Assembly (NCBI GenBank): GCA_910578095.1
Contig: CAJTOZ010000013.1
Coordinates: 1 to 64,000 of the forward strand
Direction: 5' to 3'
DNA from: an uncultured Muribaculaceae bacterium
Lineage (GTDB): Bacteria > Bacteroidota > Bacteroidia > Bacteroidales > Muribaculaceae
DNA length: 64,000 bases
Position numbers and translations under genes: made by a program. Positions 15,510 through 24,359 of the stretch are shown piece after piece. The notes under the pieces are model-generated. The model saw only the letters and a list, made by a program, of their open reading frames with translations. It had not been told where the DNA came from and did not search any database. How positions within the stretch are numbered: the first letter of the stretch is position 1; the number at the start of each line of letters is the position of its first letter.

Positions 15510-17636
15510 TTATTTAACGAGGTCAACACGGCCCTGGCACTCGGTGAGCACATTGCGGGCAATGCTGCTGCTGACTTCGCTGTAGTGCGAGAAGGTCATG
15601 GTGCTGGTGGCACGGCCGGAGGTGATGGTGCGGAGGGCAGTCACATAGCCGAACATCTCGGCAAGAGGAGCCTTGGCCTTAACCACACGGGCGCCGCTGC
15701 GGCTTGTTTCCATGCCTTCTACCTGACCACGACGCTTGTTAAGGTCGGAGATCACGTCGCCCATGGATTCCTCGGGGGTAACCACTTCGATTTTCATGAT
15801 GGGCTCAAGCAGCACGGGACCGGCCTTTTCGCTGGCCTTCTTGAATGCCTGGATAGCGCAGAGCTCGAACGAGAGCTGATCGGAGTCAACGGGGTGGAAC
15901 GAGCCATCGATGACAGTCACCTTCAGAGTTTCCACAGGGAAGCCGGCGAGCACACCGTTCTTCATGGCTGTCACGAAGCCTTTCTGAATGCTGGGGATAA
16001 ATTCCTTGGGAATGTTACCGCCCTTGACTTCGTCGACAAACTGCAGACCTCCTTCGAAGCCTTCGTCGGCGGGTTCAACGCGAACGATGATGTCAGCGAA
16101 CTTACCACGACCACCGGTCTGCTTCTTGAACACTTCGCGAAGCTCGACGGGCTTGGTGAGGGCTTCCTTATAGGTAACCTGGGGACGACCCTGGTTGCAC
16201 TCTACCTTGAATTCACGACGCAGACGGTCGATGATGATATCGAGGTGGAGCTCACCCATACCGCTGATGACGGTCTGGCCGGTCTCCTCGTTGGTAGCCA
16301 CACGGAAGGTGGGGTCTTCTTCGGCCAGCTTCTGCAGACCTACACCGAGCTTGTCAAGGTCCTTCTGGGTCTTGGGCTCTACGGCGATACCGATCACGGG
16401 ATCGGGGAAGTCCATAGCTTCGAGCACGATGGGTGCATCTTCAGCGCAGAGAGTGTCGCCGGTGCGGATATCCTTGAAACCTACGCCTGCGCCGATATCG
16501 CCGCAACCGATCATTTCTTTGGGGTTCTGCTTGTTGGAGTGCATCTGGAAAAGACGCGAGATGCGCTCTTTCTTGCCGGAACGCGAGTTGAGCACGTAGC
16601 TGCCGGCATTGATGTCGCCGGAGTACACACGGAAGAAGCACAGACGGCCCACATAGGGGTCGGTTGCGATCTTGAACGCGAGAGCACACATGGGAGCGTC
16701 GCTGCTGGGTTCGCGGGTCAGCACTTCGTCAGGGTTGCCAACGGCGTGACCTTCCACCGCACCGGCATCCATGGGGCTGGGCAGGTATGCGCACACATTG
16801 TCGAGGAGGCACTGCACGCCCTTGTTCTTAAAGGAAGAACCGAGGGTCATGGGCACAATCTCCATAGCGAGCGTACCCTTGCGGAGAGCCTTCTTGACTT
16901 CCTCCTCGGTGATGGTGGAGGGGTCGTCGAAATATTTCGCCATGAGATCGTCGTCGAATTCGGCGATTTTCTCAAGCATTTTGTCGCGCCATTCTTCAGC
17001 CTCTTCAACGAGGTTGGCGGGGATTTCCTCGATGGTGTAGTCGGCACCCATGCTTTCGTCGTGCCAGAAGATAGCCTTCATGCGCACGAGGTCCACAACG
17101 CCCTTGAAGGTCTCTTCAGCGCCGATGGGGATCTGGATGGGGCAGGGGTTGGCACCGAGCACATCTTTGAGCTGACGCACCACCTCGAAGAAGTTGGCAC
17201 CGCTACGGTCCATCTTGTTGACGTAACCGATACGGGGCACGTTATATTTGTCGGCCTGACGCCACACGGTCTCAGACTGGGGCTCAACGCCGCCAACTGC
17301 GCAGAACGTAGCCACGGCACCATCGAGCACACGGAGCGAGCGCTCCACTTCGACTGTAAAGTCGACGTGTCCCGGAGTGTCAATCAGGTTGATTTTGTAT
17401 TTTTCGCCGTTGTAGTTCCAGAAAGCTGTGGTAGCGGCGGAAGTGATAGTGATACCGCGCTCCTGCTCCTGTTCCATCCAGTCCATGGTGGCGGCACCAT
17501 CGTGCACCTCACCGATTTTGTGTGTCAGACCGGTATAGAAAAGAATACGTTCGGACGTAGTGGTCTTACCGGCATCGATGTGGGCCATGATACCGATATT
17601 GCGGGTAAATTTGAGCTGTTCGTCTGATTTAGCCAT
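15510..17636 (-). CDS. fusA: Elongation factor G
   Basis: 708-aa translational GTPase that drives translocation and, with RRF, ribosome recycling. The P-loop AHIDAGKTT is at residues 18-26, followed by the switch II DTPGH motif and the NKMD guanine-specificity motif; domains II-V fill the rest, including GMGELHLDIIIDRLRREF in domain III. Co-transcribed with rpsL and rpsG. Other fusA paralogues may exist elsewhere; this is the copy in the str cluster. Confidence 0.99.
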   Translation of the reverse strand: MAKSDEQLKFTRNIGIMAHIDAGKTTTSERILFYTGLTHKIGEVHDGAATMDWMEQEQERGITITSAATTAFWNYNGEKYKINLIDTPGHVDFTVEVERSLRVLDGAVATFCAVGGVEPQSETVWRQADKYNVPRIGYVNKMDRSGANFFEVVRQLKDVLGANPCPIQIPIGAEETFKGVVDLVRMKAIFWHDESMGADYTIEEIPANLVEEAEEWRDKMLEKIAEFDDDLMAKYFDDPSTITEEEVKKALRKGTLAMEIVPMTLGSSFKNKGVQCLLDNVCAYLPSPMDAGAVEGHAVGNPDEVLTREPSSDAPMCALAFKIATDPYVGRLCFFRVYSGDINAGSYVLNSRSGKKERISRLFQMHSNKQNPKEMIGCGDIGAGVGFKDIRTGDTLCAEDAPIVLEAMDFPDPVIGIAVEPKTQKDLDKLGVGLQKLAEEDPTFRVATNEETGQTVISGMGELHLDIIIDRLRREFKVECNQGRPQVTYKEALTKPVELREVFKKQTGGRGKFADIIVRVEPADEGFEGGLQFVDEVKGGNIPKEFIPSIQKGFVTAMKNGVLAGFPVETLKVTVIDGSFHPVDSDQLSFELCAIQAFKKASEKAGPVLLEPIMKIEVVTPEESMGDVISDLNKRRGQVEGMETSRSGARVVKAKAPLAEMFGYVTALRTITSGRATSTMTFSHYSEVSSSIARNVLTECQGRVDLVK

Positions 17637-17666
17637 TTTGCGTTAGGATTTACAGTCAATGAAACA

Positions 17667-18143
17667 TTAGAAGCGGAAGTGTGCGAACGCGCGGTTTGCT
17701 TCTGCCATTTTGTGCATATCCTCCTTGCGCTTGAATGCGCCGCCCTGCTCGTTGAAAGCGTCTACGATTTCGGCAGCCAGCTTGTCGGCCATGGTCTTGC
17801 CGCCACGCTTGCGGGCGTAGAGGATGAGGTTTTTCATTGAGATAGATTCCTTGCGGTCGGGACGGATTTCAGTAGGCACCTGGAAGGTGGCGCCGCCCAC
17901 ACGGCGACTTTTCACCTCCACCTGGGGAGTTACGTTCTCAAGGGCCTTTTTCCAGATTTCGAGGGCAGTCATTTCCTCGTTGGGAAGCTTCGACTTAACA
18001 TTGTCGAGAGCGGTGTAGAAGATGTCAAATGCGGTGTTCTTCTTACCATCGTACATGAGGTGGTTCACAAATTTAGCCACACGTACATCGCCGAACACGG
18101 GATCGGGAAGGATTTGACGCTTCTTAGGCTTAGCCTTTCTCAT
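17667..18143 (-). CDS. rpsG: 30S ribosomal protein S7 (uS7)
   Basis: 158-aa primary binder of the 16S rRNA 3' domain. Begins MRKAKPKKRQILPDPVFGD and contains the beta-hairpin VEVKSRRVGGATFQVPTEI and the C-terminal EANRAFAHFRF. The 184-bp spacer after rpsL has a small hairpin (18206-18219) and could be an S7-responsive site, as in the E. coli str operon; this is inference only. Confidence 0.98.
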   Translation of the reverse strand: MRKAKPKKRQILPDPVFGDVRVAKFVNHLMYDGKKNTAFDIFYTALDNVKSKLPNEEMTALEIWKKALENVTPQVEVKSRRVGGATFQVPTEIRPDRKESISMKNLILYARKRGGKTMADKLAAEIVDAFNEQGGAFKRKEDMHKMAEANRAFAHFRF

Positions 18144-18205
18144 TTTTGGTCAGTGTGTTGTGTTTTCAGATTGCTTGGTTGTGCTTCACTCTTGCTTCAG
18201 CCGTC

Positions 18206-18219
18206 GCGTCCTCCGACGC
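18206..18219 (-). promoter_or_regulatory. Hairpin in the rpsL-rpsG spacer
   Basis: A perfect 5-bp stem GCGTC/GACGC with a four-base loop lies in the 184-bp spacer between rpsL and rpsG, which is far longer than most gaps in the operon. In E. coli the same spacer carries the S7 autoregulatory site; a similar role here is a guess from position. Confidence 0.3.
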
Positions 18220-18327
18220 AGGCTTACTCAACCGGGCAGCTTTCAAGAATCAAAAAACGAGTTTAAATGTGTTTAATTAAATCTCGCGGTGCGTTTAGAT
18301 TACTTCACTCGATTACTCGGAACCGAA

Positions 18328-18717
18328 TTACTTCTTGGCTGCACCTGCCTTGGGACGCTTGGCGCCATACTTGCTTCGACGCTGCGTGCGGTCCTTAACA
18401 CCGGAGGTATCAAGAGTGCCGCGAACGATGTGGTAGCGAACGCCGGGAAGGTCCTTCACACGACCACCGCGAACCAGCACAATGCTGTGTTCCTGAAGGT
18501 TGTGACCTTCGCCGGGGATGTAGGAGTTCACTTCTTTGCCGTTGGTGAGGCGCACACGAGCCACCTTACGCATTGCCGAGTTAGGCTTTTTGGGGGTGGT
18601 GGTGTACACACGCACGCACACGCCACGACGCTGGGGGCAGCTGTCGAGAGCGGGGCTTTTGCTCTTGTCCACGAGCGCCACGCGACCCTTACGTACTAAT
18701 TGCTGAATAGTAGGCAT
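18328..18717 (-). CDS. rpsL: 30S ribosomal protein S12 (uS12)
   Basis: 129-aa decoding-centre protein. The streptomycin-relevant regions TTTPKKPNSAMRK and GGRVKDLPGVRYH carry the wild-type lysines, and the aspartate in VKDLPG is the site methylthiolated by RimO in other bacteria. First gene of the superoperon; a consensus promoter lies about 145 bp upstream. Confidence 0.98.
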   Translation of the reverse strand: MPTIQQLVRKGRVALVDKSKSPALDSCPQRRGVCVRVYTTTPKKPNSAMRKVARVRLTNGKEVNSYIPGEGHNLQEHSIVLVRGGRVKDLPGVRYHIVRGTLDTSGVKDRTQRRSKYGAKRPKAGAAKK

Positions 18718-18861
18718 CTTAGTTGTTTGGTTTAACTTTGGTTTATTTCTATCTTTTTCTAAATTCTTTTTCGACTCAACATGCGCACCGCACGCCCCGT
18801 ATCGCCGTAACTGTCACGCAGTTAGCAATACACGAAGCGCAGATACGCCATAAAATCGACG

Positions 18862-18893
18862 CAAAATTACGAATTAATCCGCTATTTTCCAAA
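18862..18893 (-). promoter_or_regulatory. Promoter of the ribosomal superoperon
   Basis: On the minus strand a -7 box TAATTTTG (18862-18869) lies 20 bp downstream of a -33 TTTG (18890-18893), a full match to the Bacteroidetes consensus. Transcription would start near 18855, leaving a leader of about 140 nt before rpsL. Confidence 0.75.
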
Positions 18894-18959
18894 TATTTCC
18901 GCAAAATCTTTTCCAAATATTTCCGCCGACCCCGTGCCCCAATTCCGCGCCAAATTTTG

Positions 18960-18967
18960 TATCTTTG
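18960..18967 (+). promoter_or_regulatory. -7 box for the PH-domain gene
   Basis: TATCTTTG matches the Bacteroidetes -7 consensus about 60 bp before the start at 19027. No good -33 TTTG is seen at the expected distance, so strength is uncertain. Between this box and 18862 the divergent rpsL promoter fills the intergenic region. Confidence 0.4.
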
Positions 18968-19026
18968 CAAATGACATATTCACACGCGCGCCCGCACCAG
19001 AGCGCCCGCTGAAAATTACGACACCG

Positions 19027-19455
19027 ATGAGAAAGCGCACATACAACTCCAAGATCGGCTGGTGGGTTCCGGCCGTAGTCGTCCTGTCAATCGCATGCTG
19101 CTACATAGGCCCATTGTTCACCGGCGACTTCACTACCGGAACCATCCTGTGCGCCATCACCCTAATCATTGAAATCCCGGTCTTCTCAGGGATCAAATAC
19201 AAAATAAGCGGTAGCGGATTGTGGGTGCGGAACCTTTATCGCTGGCGCCGATACCCCATCGACAAAATAGCCGTAGTGAAAAAGACACACAGCGTACTGA
19301 ACGCGGCCGCTCTGTCATTCGACCGCGTTTCAATAACATTTACCGACCGATCTATACTCAAAAGCTACATGCCGCTCGAAATTTCACCCGCAGAACGCGA
19401 TGAATTCATAGCCCATCTCAAAGAAATAAACCCACTCATCAAAGTCAGCCATTAG
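19027..19455 (+). CDS. Small membrane protein with bacterial PH domain
   Basis: 142-aa protein. Two hydrophobic segments (about residues 12-30 and 38-55) are followed by a soluble region with the pattern YKISGSGLWVRN...YPIDKIAVVKKT...SFDRVSITFTD and a C-terminal helix SPAERDEFIAHLKEINP. This resembles the bacterial PH-like domain family formerly called DUF1200. The start at 19027 is chosen because an upstream in-frame ATG (18934) would lie before the promoter box. The cell role of this family is not established. Diverges from rpsL. Confidence 0.75.
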   Translation: MRKRTYNSKIGWWVPAVVVLSIACCYIGPLFTGDFTTGTILCAITLIIEIPVFSGIKYKISGSGLWVRNLYRWRRYPIDKIAVVKKTHSVLNAAALSFDRVSITFTDRSILKSYMPLEISPAERDEFIAHLKEINPLIKVSH

Positions 19456-19557
19456 GCCGCACGAGTCAATAATAGTTCTCGTTTCGGACAAAATGCTGCC
19501 CTATCGGGAATCAAATTCAAAAAAAACGCATTTTTATTCATTTTTTTGGCTCAAAAA

Positions 19558-19588
19558 TTTGTCAGTTCAAAAAAAGGTAGTAACTTTG
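19558..19588 (+). promoter_or_regulatory. Promoter of the tRNA-Val pair
   Basis: TTTG (19558-19561), 19-bp spacer, TAACTTTG (19581-19588): a complete -33/-7 pair ending 19 bp before the first tRNA. The 19456-19557 stretch before it holds nothing else recognisable. Confidence 0.8.
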
Positions 19589-19607
19589 CAACGCTTTCGG
19601 CGATAAC

Positions 19608-19682
19608 GGGCGCTTAGCTCAGCTGGTTCAGAGCGTCTGCCTTACAAGCAGAGGGTCGGGGGTTCGAATCCCTCAGCGCCCA
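19608..19682 (+). tRNA. tRNA-Val (anticodon TAC), copy 1
   Basis: 75-nt cloverleaf: acceptor GGGCGCT/AGCGCCC, D-arm GCTCAGCTGGTTCAGAGC, anticodon stem TCTGC/GCAGA with loop CTTACAA, T-arm GGGGGTTCGAATCCCTC, discriminator A. The next three bases are CCA, so the 3' end may be encoded in this copy. Confidence 0.97.
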
Positions 19683-19730
19683 CCAACAACAACCGCCATC
19701 GCACGAAAGCACGTTGAAAAGCGTTTCAAC

Positions 19731-19805
19731 GGGCGCTTAGCTCAGCTGGTTCAGAGCGTCTGCCTTACAAGCAGAGGGTCGGGGGTTCGAATCCCTCAGC
19801 GCCCA
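19731..19805 (+). tRNA. tRNA-Val (anticodon TAC), copy 2
   Basis: Same 75-nt sequence as copy 1, 48 bp downstream; no CCA follows the discriminator here. Both are probably cut from one precursor that ends at the terminator starting at 19834. Confidence 0.97.
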
Positions 19806-19833
19806 CTCCATAATTTACTGCAATATATATTCC

Positions 19834-19864
19834 GTCTTGGCTTGAGAAAGCCGAGACTTTTTTT
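19834..19864 (+). terminator. Terminator after the tRNA-Val genes
   Basis: A 9-bp stem GTCTTGGCT/AGCCGAGAC (one G-U) with a short loop is followed by seven T residues. Confidence 0.85.
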
Positions 19865-19970
19865 ATGCCTCCGCGCAAGCCATCCTCAACCCTTCCGCGC
19901 ACTTCCGCGTTATTACTACACAACAGCCCGAAAGGGCCGGTAAAATTTTAACTCTAAAAATATACCCATC

Positions 19971-20264
19971 ATGGAAGTACGCATCCAGGGCATCCATTTC
20001 GATGTTACCCGCCAACTCACCGACTTCATCAATAAAAAAGCCGACAAGCTCGGCCGGCGCTACGAATCCATAAGCTACGCCGACTTCAACCTTACCGTGC
20101 TCAAGCCCGAAACCGCCATGAACAAGCAAGCCGTGGCAAAAATCATAGTCCCCCACTTCGGCGAACTGGTAGCAAAAAAAGTGGCCGACAGCTTCGAAGA
20201 AGCCGTCGACCTTGCGTTAGCCGCCATTGAAAGCCAGCTTGAAAAGGAAAAGAACAAAAAGTAG
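19971..20264 (+). CDS. hpf: Ribosome hibernation promoting factor, short form
   Basis: 97-aa protein of the HPF/YfiA (RaiA) family. The beta-alpha fold is seen in MEVRIQGIHFDVTRQLTDFI, where helix 1 includes NKKADKLGRRYESI, and in the final helix SFEEAVDLALAAIESQLEK. Short HPFs bind the decoding centre of idle ribosomes. The long-form C-terminal dimerisation domain is absent. It lies downstream of the tRNA terminator; I see no full consensus promoter directly before it. Its stop is 5 bp from the convergent GldB-like gene. Confidence 0.9.
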   Translation: MEVRIQGIHFDVTRQLTDFINKKADKLGRRYESISYADFNLTVLKPETAMNKQAVAKIIVPHFGELVAKKVADSFEEAVDLALAAIESQLEKEKNKK

Positions 20265-20268
20265 AAAC

Positions 20269-21222
20269 CTACCGTCCCACGTAGCCTGCCTCGCGCAGCG
20301 TAGCGTCCGAATCATAAAACTCAGGCGAGAGCATCTCCCGGAGTGTCGCATCGGGATGCGCGGCGATATAGGCCCGAACTATCTTATGACCGATAAATCG
20401 CCCGGCCCTACCGGGCGAGTTATCGGTTAAAATAGCAGTAGAGGGAGCCGGCCCTACAAGCCGCTCTGCATCCGACGGGAGAGTGCTGAACAGCAGCCCT
20501 TTTCCCACAAGCAGCTCCCACAGTTCAGTCTCATGCTCTGAAAGGGCCGCATATTCATCCTCGGAATAGCCGAGCGCCGCCGGCCAATCCCCGCCGGCAA
20601 GACGGTATTTTGCTTCGGCAAGAGCGCCCTCATACAGCAGACGCGACAGCACTGTCGATCCATCCCTATGACGATATGGCATAGCAGTGGCGACAAGAGC
20701 CTCCGCAATATCGTAAGGGAGCATCCGCGGTGTCTTTACCCTGCGACGATAACCATCAAGATGACTGTAGCCCGGATAGTCATCGCCAAGATAGTGATTA
20801 AGCGCTATCAGCATCACAGTGTCGCAAAACATTATGCTCTCGGGGCGACCCCACACCACTGCGGCATACCTGCGCCGCGGCAGCTCCAATCCCTCCACGG
20901 AGGCCGATGCAAGAATATCGCCGAGCGCAGACTCTATCTTCCCCAAAGAGGGAAACACGCTGTCCACATCAGGAGTGAACACCTTTACAGCCGGAGAGCG
21001 AGACCACTCCGCAAGAGATTCCGCATCGGCTCCCCGCCCGAGCACCTTCATGAAAGCGGTCAGCTCGGGAAGCACAGAGCCGGGCACCTCCGCTTCTGCA
21101 GAGGAATCACAAAACAGCGAGTAGACGGGCGCCACCCGCTGCGTCTCCCCGTCGGGACGGGGAGACGTGCAGGCTATAGCTGCGAGAAGCATCGACACCG
21201 CGACGACAACACTCAACCTCAT
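20269..21222 (-). CDS. GldB-related lipoprotein
   Basis: 317-aa protein with a lipoprotein signal peptide (LLAAIAC, lipidated Cys18). The middle contains the GldB-like block MLIALNHYLGDDYPGY followed by Arg-rich RRRVKTPRMLPYDIAEAL, and the C-terminal half has GRAGRFIGHKIVRAY, as in the gliding-motility lipoprotein GldB family, which is linked to type IX secretion in Bacteroidetes. Whether this organism glides or uses type IX secretion cannot be seen here. It lies 19 bp downstream of the GH13 gene and is likely co-transcribed with it. Confidence 0.75.
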   Translation of the reverse strand: MRLSVVVAVSMLLAAIACTSPRPDGETQRVAPVYSLFCDSSAEAEVPGSVLPELTAFMKVLGRGADAESLAEWSRSPAVKVFTPDVDSVFPSLGKIESALGDILASASVEGLELPRRRYAAVVWGRPESIMFCDTVMLIALNHYLGDDYPGYSHLDGYRRRVKTPRMLPYDIAEALVATAMPYRHRDGSTVLSRLLYEGALAEAKYRLAGGDWPAALGYSEDEYAALSEHETELWELLVGKGLLFSTLPSDAERLVGPAPSTAILTDNSPGRAGRFIGHKIVRAYIAAHPDATLREMLSPEFYDSDATLREAGYVGR

Positions 21223-21241
21223 ATATTAATAGTATATAGAA

Positions 21242-23974
21242 TTACCGTACCGCAACCTTAAACGTACGGCCATCCACGTGTACCAGATAGACACCCGCAG
21301 CAAGGCCCTCAAGACCCAGGCGACGACCGCCGAGATCATAAACCGACGGCACGCCGGAAGCACCTTCTACTATTATACATCCATCTCCGCCGGTCACACG
21401 CACAGCCGGAACATCCAGCGCATCATCAATGCCACTTATTCCGGACGTCGCATATACGGCAAAGCTGTTGGCGGGCACATTGATCTTAAGCGTACCGCCA
21501 TTACCGCTCAGCACAGGATTCGCAAAGCCTTCGCAGGCATAGATCAACTCAGCCGCGGCTGCATCCAGACCCGTTCCGGACACAGTCACGTCCTGCGCAG
21601 CGGTGGCCGACGGATTGAAGAATGCAACGATGGACACCCCACCCTTTTTCACACACAGACTACGGGGCGCCGACAAACTGCGGCCCCATGTGCAACTGAA
21701 CTCGGCGTCCTTACCAAACATCTCCTCATTTTCAGCACGGAGCATACCGAGTGTGGAATAGGCAGCATACACATGCTTGTTGATGTTATTATTCAGAGCA
21801 TTCCAGTTCACGCGCTTTGGCGAGGTATTGTTGCTGCCATCACCATTCTTTGTGGTTTCCTCATTGCCGAGTTCCTGGAACTGCCAGATCATCTTCGGAC
21901 CGGGTGTCAGCACCATCCACGCACCGAGAGCAGCCAACCGGCGTCCGCGCACATAGGCGGTCTGAACGTCCTGTGCGCCCCACTGGCGGAGCTTATAAGC
22001 CACACGCTCCTCATCGTGGCTCTCGGCATAGGCCATCGAATGCCACGGAGTGCGGTCGGTGTTCGGGGTATAGAACTCCGATACGCCTGCATTATCCTCG
22101 CCGAAATACATCACGAACTGGCCGGAGTTGTGGCTCAGGTTATGCCATCCTATCTGCCCGTCGGCAGCATTGGCGTTTTCCTCCTTTGAAGCCGCCAGAA
22201 GCTCGTTGATATGTATGGCATCGGGCTTCACTTCCTTTATCGCAGCATGCAGACGCTTCATGCGGTCCACGCGGCTCTGGTTGTAAGCCTCCGTGCCAGA
22301 TCCATAACTGCTGTTGTCGCCGAGGCCCTTCACAAGGTCGAAACGGAAACCGTCCACATTGTATTCAGTCAGCCAATACCGCAACACATCCTTGTAGTGC
22401 TGCTCCACCAGATCGTAGCCCGGATTGAGGTCGTTAAGCACACTGTAGTCATGCGGGGCCGTCTTGTTGTAGAACGGACTTGTACCGGCGGGGTACATCT
22501 GATACCACGGAGCCAGACCGTCTGTCTGATTGAACACCACGTCGAGAATCACAGCCAATCCGTTCCGGTGGCATGCGTCTATAAAATCCTTATACTCCTC
22601 GGGCGAGCCATAGGCTTTGTCGGGAGCCATATAGAAATTGGTATTGTAGCCCCACGAGTTATTGCCGTTGAACTCCATCACCGGCATCAGCTCCACCGCA
22701 TTCACGCCGAGGCTCTTTATGTAGGGAATCTTTTCCATGGCTGCCGCAAGAGTGCCGTTGCCCTTGCTCTGACCCTCCGTGCCCGTGAAATCGCGGAGCA
22801 ACATCTCGTACACATACAGACGGTCGTGGGCAGGAATCTCAAATGCGCTCCAGTTGTATTTGTTCATATCGCGGCGCCAAACAGCCAGCATCACATCACC
22901 TTCCACCTCCGAAGGATATTCAGGCATGCCCTCATAGCCGAGACCATCACCAAGCAGCCACTTGTCGCTATAGGGATCGAGCACAAGCTTGGCGTACGGA
23001 TCCCCGACGGCATACATGCCGTCCACGAGATAATAGTACATATAATCTTTGCCGCTATCGAGCTTAGGCGAAGTGAGCCAGAAATACCGGCGGCCATTAT
23101 AATCCTGATAGTACATCGTATTTTCCGGACGCACCTTGTATCCATCCCATGACGACACAATCACGACACTGGTTTTGCCGGGAGCGGCAAGGCAAAATGT
23201 CACCGTTCCGTCGGCATTATCCACGGCGCCCTGCACAGGCACACCTCCGGGATAGCCCTTGGCCGCAGAACCGGCCACGTAGGTCACCGCGCAAGTCTGC
23301 TCCAAAGTCTCTCCGCCGCGCGCAGCCACCGCCTTGAACACATATGTTCCCGGCGAAGCTATCGAGTAGGAGGCGGAAAGCTCCGTGACATTCTCCTTTT
23401 TAGCCAGCGACGTGTCCCCCAGACTAATCTCGATGGAAGCCGCTTCGGAGGAGCCGGCCTTCAGCGTCACCACAGTAGCGGCGGTCACCACCTCAGGCGC
23501 CGAGCATTCAAAGCTGAGTGCCAGCCCTGCCGGATGCACATCCACAAAGATATCGCTGCCGGCACTTGTCTTACCCTCTTTGGTGCCGTTGCCGTTGCGG
23601 AACACCATGCACAAACGCGACACCTTCTCCCCGGCGCCCACGCCGAAGAACGAACGGATATCGCCGATATTCAGGGAATACGTATTGGCATCCACACGGC
23701 TCATCTTACATTTGGGCAAATTCGTACCCCAATCGGCCGGCACGTGCTGCCAGTTGCCGGCTTCCGTTGTAACGCCGATATGAGCATACACGTCGTCGCC
23801 GGTGTAATTCTTGAGACCACCATTGCCAAGAGGCGAATCGGCATGATAGTACAGCACCACATCCTGCGAGTTCTCCTGAAGCAACGCGGGGGATGTAGTC
23901 ACGATCTGCGCACCGGCATAAAAACCGCACACAGCGGCAGCCAGCACCACAAAAAGCGCAATAATCTTTCTCAT
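21242..23974 (-). CDS. Secreted GH13 (alpha-amylase family) glycoside hydrolase
   Basis: 910-aa exported enzyme acting on alpha-glucans. Signal peptide 1-22; N-terminal beta modules (about 25-330), including an E-set/CBM48-like part; GH13 barrel (about 380-750) with region I-like AVILDVVFNQ, nucleophile Asp546 in DGFRFDLVKG, acid/base Glu591 in HINELLA and Asp654 in ESHDEERV. A beta-sandwich follows, then a short C-terminal tail (VYDLGGRRLGLEGLAAGVYL) like the sorting/anchor domain of other secreted Bacteroidales proteins. Exact specificity (amylase or pullulanase-like) is open. Own promoter at 24033-24064. Confidence 0.92.
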   Translation of the reverse strand: MRKIIALFVVLAAAVCGFYAGAQIVTTSPALLQENSQDVVLYYHADSPLGNGGLKNYTGDDVYAHIGVTTEAGNWQHVPADWGTNLPKCKMSRVDANTYSLNIGDIRSFFGVGAGEKVSRLCMVFRNGNGTKEGKTSAGSDIFVDVHPAGLALSFECSAPEVVTAATVVTLKAGSSEAASIEISLGDTSLAKKENVTELSASYSIASPGTYVFKAVAARGGETLEQTCAVTYVAGSAAKGYPGGVPVQGAVDNADGTVTFCLAAPGKTSVVIVSSWDGYKVRPENTMYYQDYNGRRYFWLTSPKLDSGKDYMYYYLVDGMYAVGDPYAKLVLDPYSDKWLLGDGLGYEGMPEYPSEVEGDVMLAVWRRDMNKYNWSAFEIPAHDRLYVYEMLLRDFTGTEGQSKGNGTLAAAMEKIPYIKSLGVNAVELMPVMEFNGNNSWGYNTNFYMAPDKAYGSPEEYKDFIDACHRNGLAVILDVVFNQTDGLAPWYQMYPAGTSPFYNKTAPHDYSVLNDLNPGYDLVEQHYKDVLRYWLTEYNVDGFRFDLVKGLGDNSSYGSGTEAYNQSRVDRMKRLHAAIKEVKPDAIHINELLAASKEENANAADGQIGWHNLSHNSGQFVMYFGEDNAGVSEFYTPNTDRTPWHSMAYAESHDEERVAYKLRQWGAQDVQTAYVRGRRLAALGAWMVLTPGPKMIWQFQELGNEETTKNGDGSNNTSPKRVNWNALNNNINKHVYAAYSTLGMLRAENEEMFGKDAEFSCTWGRSLSAPRSLCVKKGGVSIVAFFNPSATAAQDVTVSGTGLDAAAAELIYACEGFANPVLSGNGGTLKINVPANSFAVYATSGISGIDDALDVPAVRVTGGDGCIIVEGASGVPSVYDLGGRRLGLEGLAAGVYLVHVDGRTFKVAVR

Positions 23975-24032
23975 TTCAAAAAACTGTGTTTAAGCAAGTA
24001 TGATATTCGGTTATATAATATAATAATGTGTG

Positions 24033-24064
24033 CAAAGATAGCACATAGCCTCGACAAATCCAAA
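24033..24064 (-). promoter_or_regulatory. Promoter of the GH13 gene
   Basis: Minus-strand -7 box TATCTTTG (24033-24040) and -33 TTTG (24061-24064) with 20-bp spacing, about 60 bp before the start codon. Confidence 0.75.
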
Positions 24065-24077
24065 AGCCACGCAACAA

Positions 24078-24353
24078 AAAAACACACAAAGCGGGCGCCA
24101 CGGCTCGCTCAGCCGGGCGCCCTGCCCTTGTAGGCCACACCAAAGGATGCGATGAAACTCCGATAAGACAGGATTTGAGTGCTCGTCGTCCTTTGTAATC
24201 CTCCGGCTCAGAGGCACCGACGGAAAATCCGCGGTCGAGGCCCGCCATTGGGCGACAAAGCTTGTCTCGGCATTTCAGAATAATTTGAAGAGTTTCCCAA
24301 TCTACTTTGATGTGGTATGTCTTTCAGCAGGCTCTCTTGCCCTCTTTAAATCT
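24078..24353 (-). ncRNA. Candidate structured non-coding RNA, about 275 nt
   Basis: A consensus promoter (24360-24391) and a strong terminator (24080-24122) bound a GC-rich, structured segment with no convincing gene. Small stems are visible: GACAA/TTGTC (24254-24266), CGCC/GGCG just before it, CCTC/GAGG near 24200-24214 and CGAC/GTCG enclosing GGA/TCC near 24218-24237. A 90-codon ORF (23976-24248) crosses the terminator and the next promoter and is probably spurious. I could not match 4.5S RNA, tmRNA or RNase P signatures. Rfam's Bacteroidales-1 family and 6S RNA are the first things to test. Confidence 0.65.
24080..24122 (-). terminator. Terminator of the candidate RNA
   Basis: Stem GGGCGCC/GGCGCCC (24093-24099 with 24116-24122) continues into CGGCT/AGCCG with one bulged base and a five-base loop. 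On the minus strand it is followed by GCTTTGTGTGTTTTTTT. Confidence 0.85.
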
Positions 24354-24359
24354 ATAACG

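Noticed and set aside
15585..17627. 680-codon plus-strand ORF opposite fusA, and similar long antisense ORFs over secY, rpoA and rplB
   Set aside because: They mirror highly conserved minus-strand genes; high GC and biased codon use leave open shadow frames. No family features are seen in their translations.
19608..19805. Tandem identical tRNA-Val genes as a mobile-element attachment site
   Set aside because: They are two complete tRNA genes under one promoter and terminator; there is no integrase or truncated tRNA copy nearby.
23976..24248. 90-codon minus-strand ORF
   Set aside because: It starts inside the candidate RNA, runs through a strong terminator and the next gene's promoter, and has no protein-like conservation I recognise.
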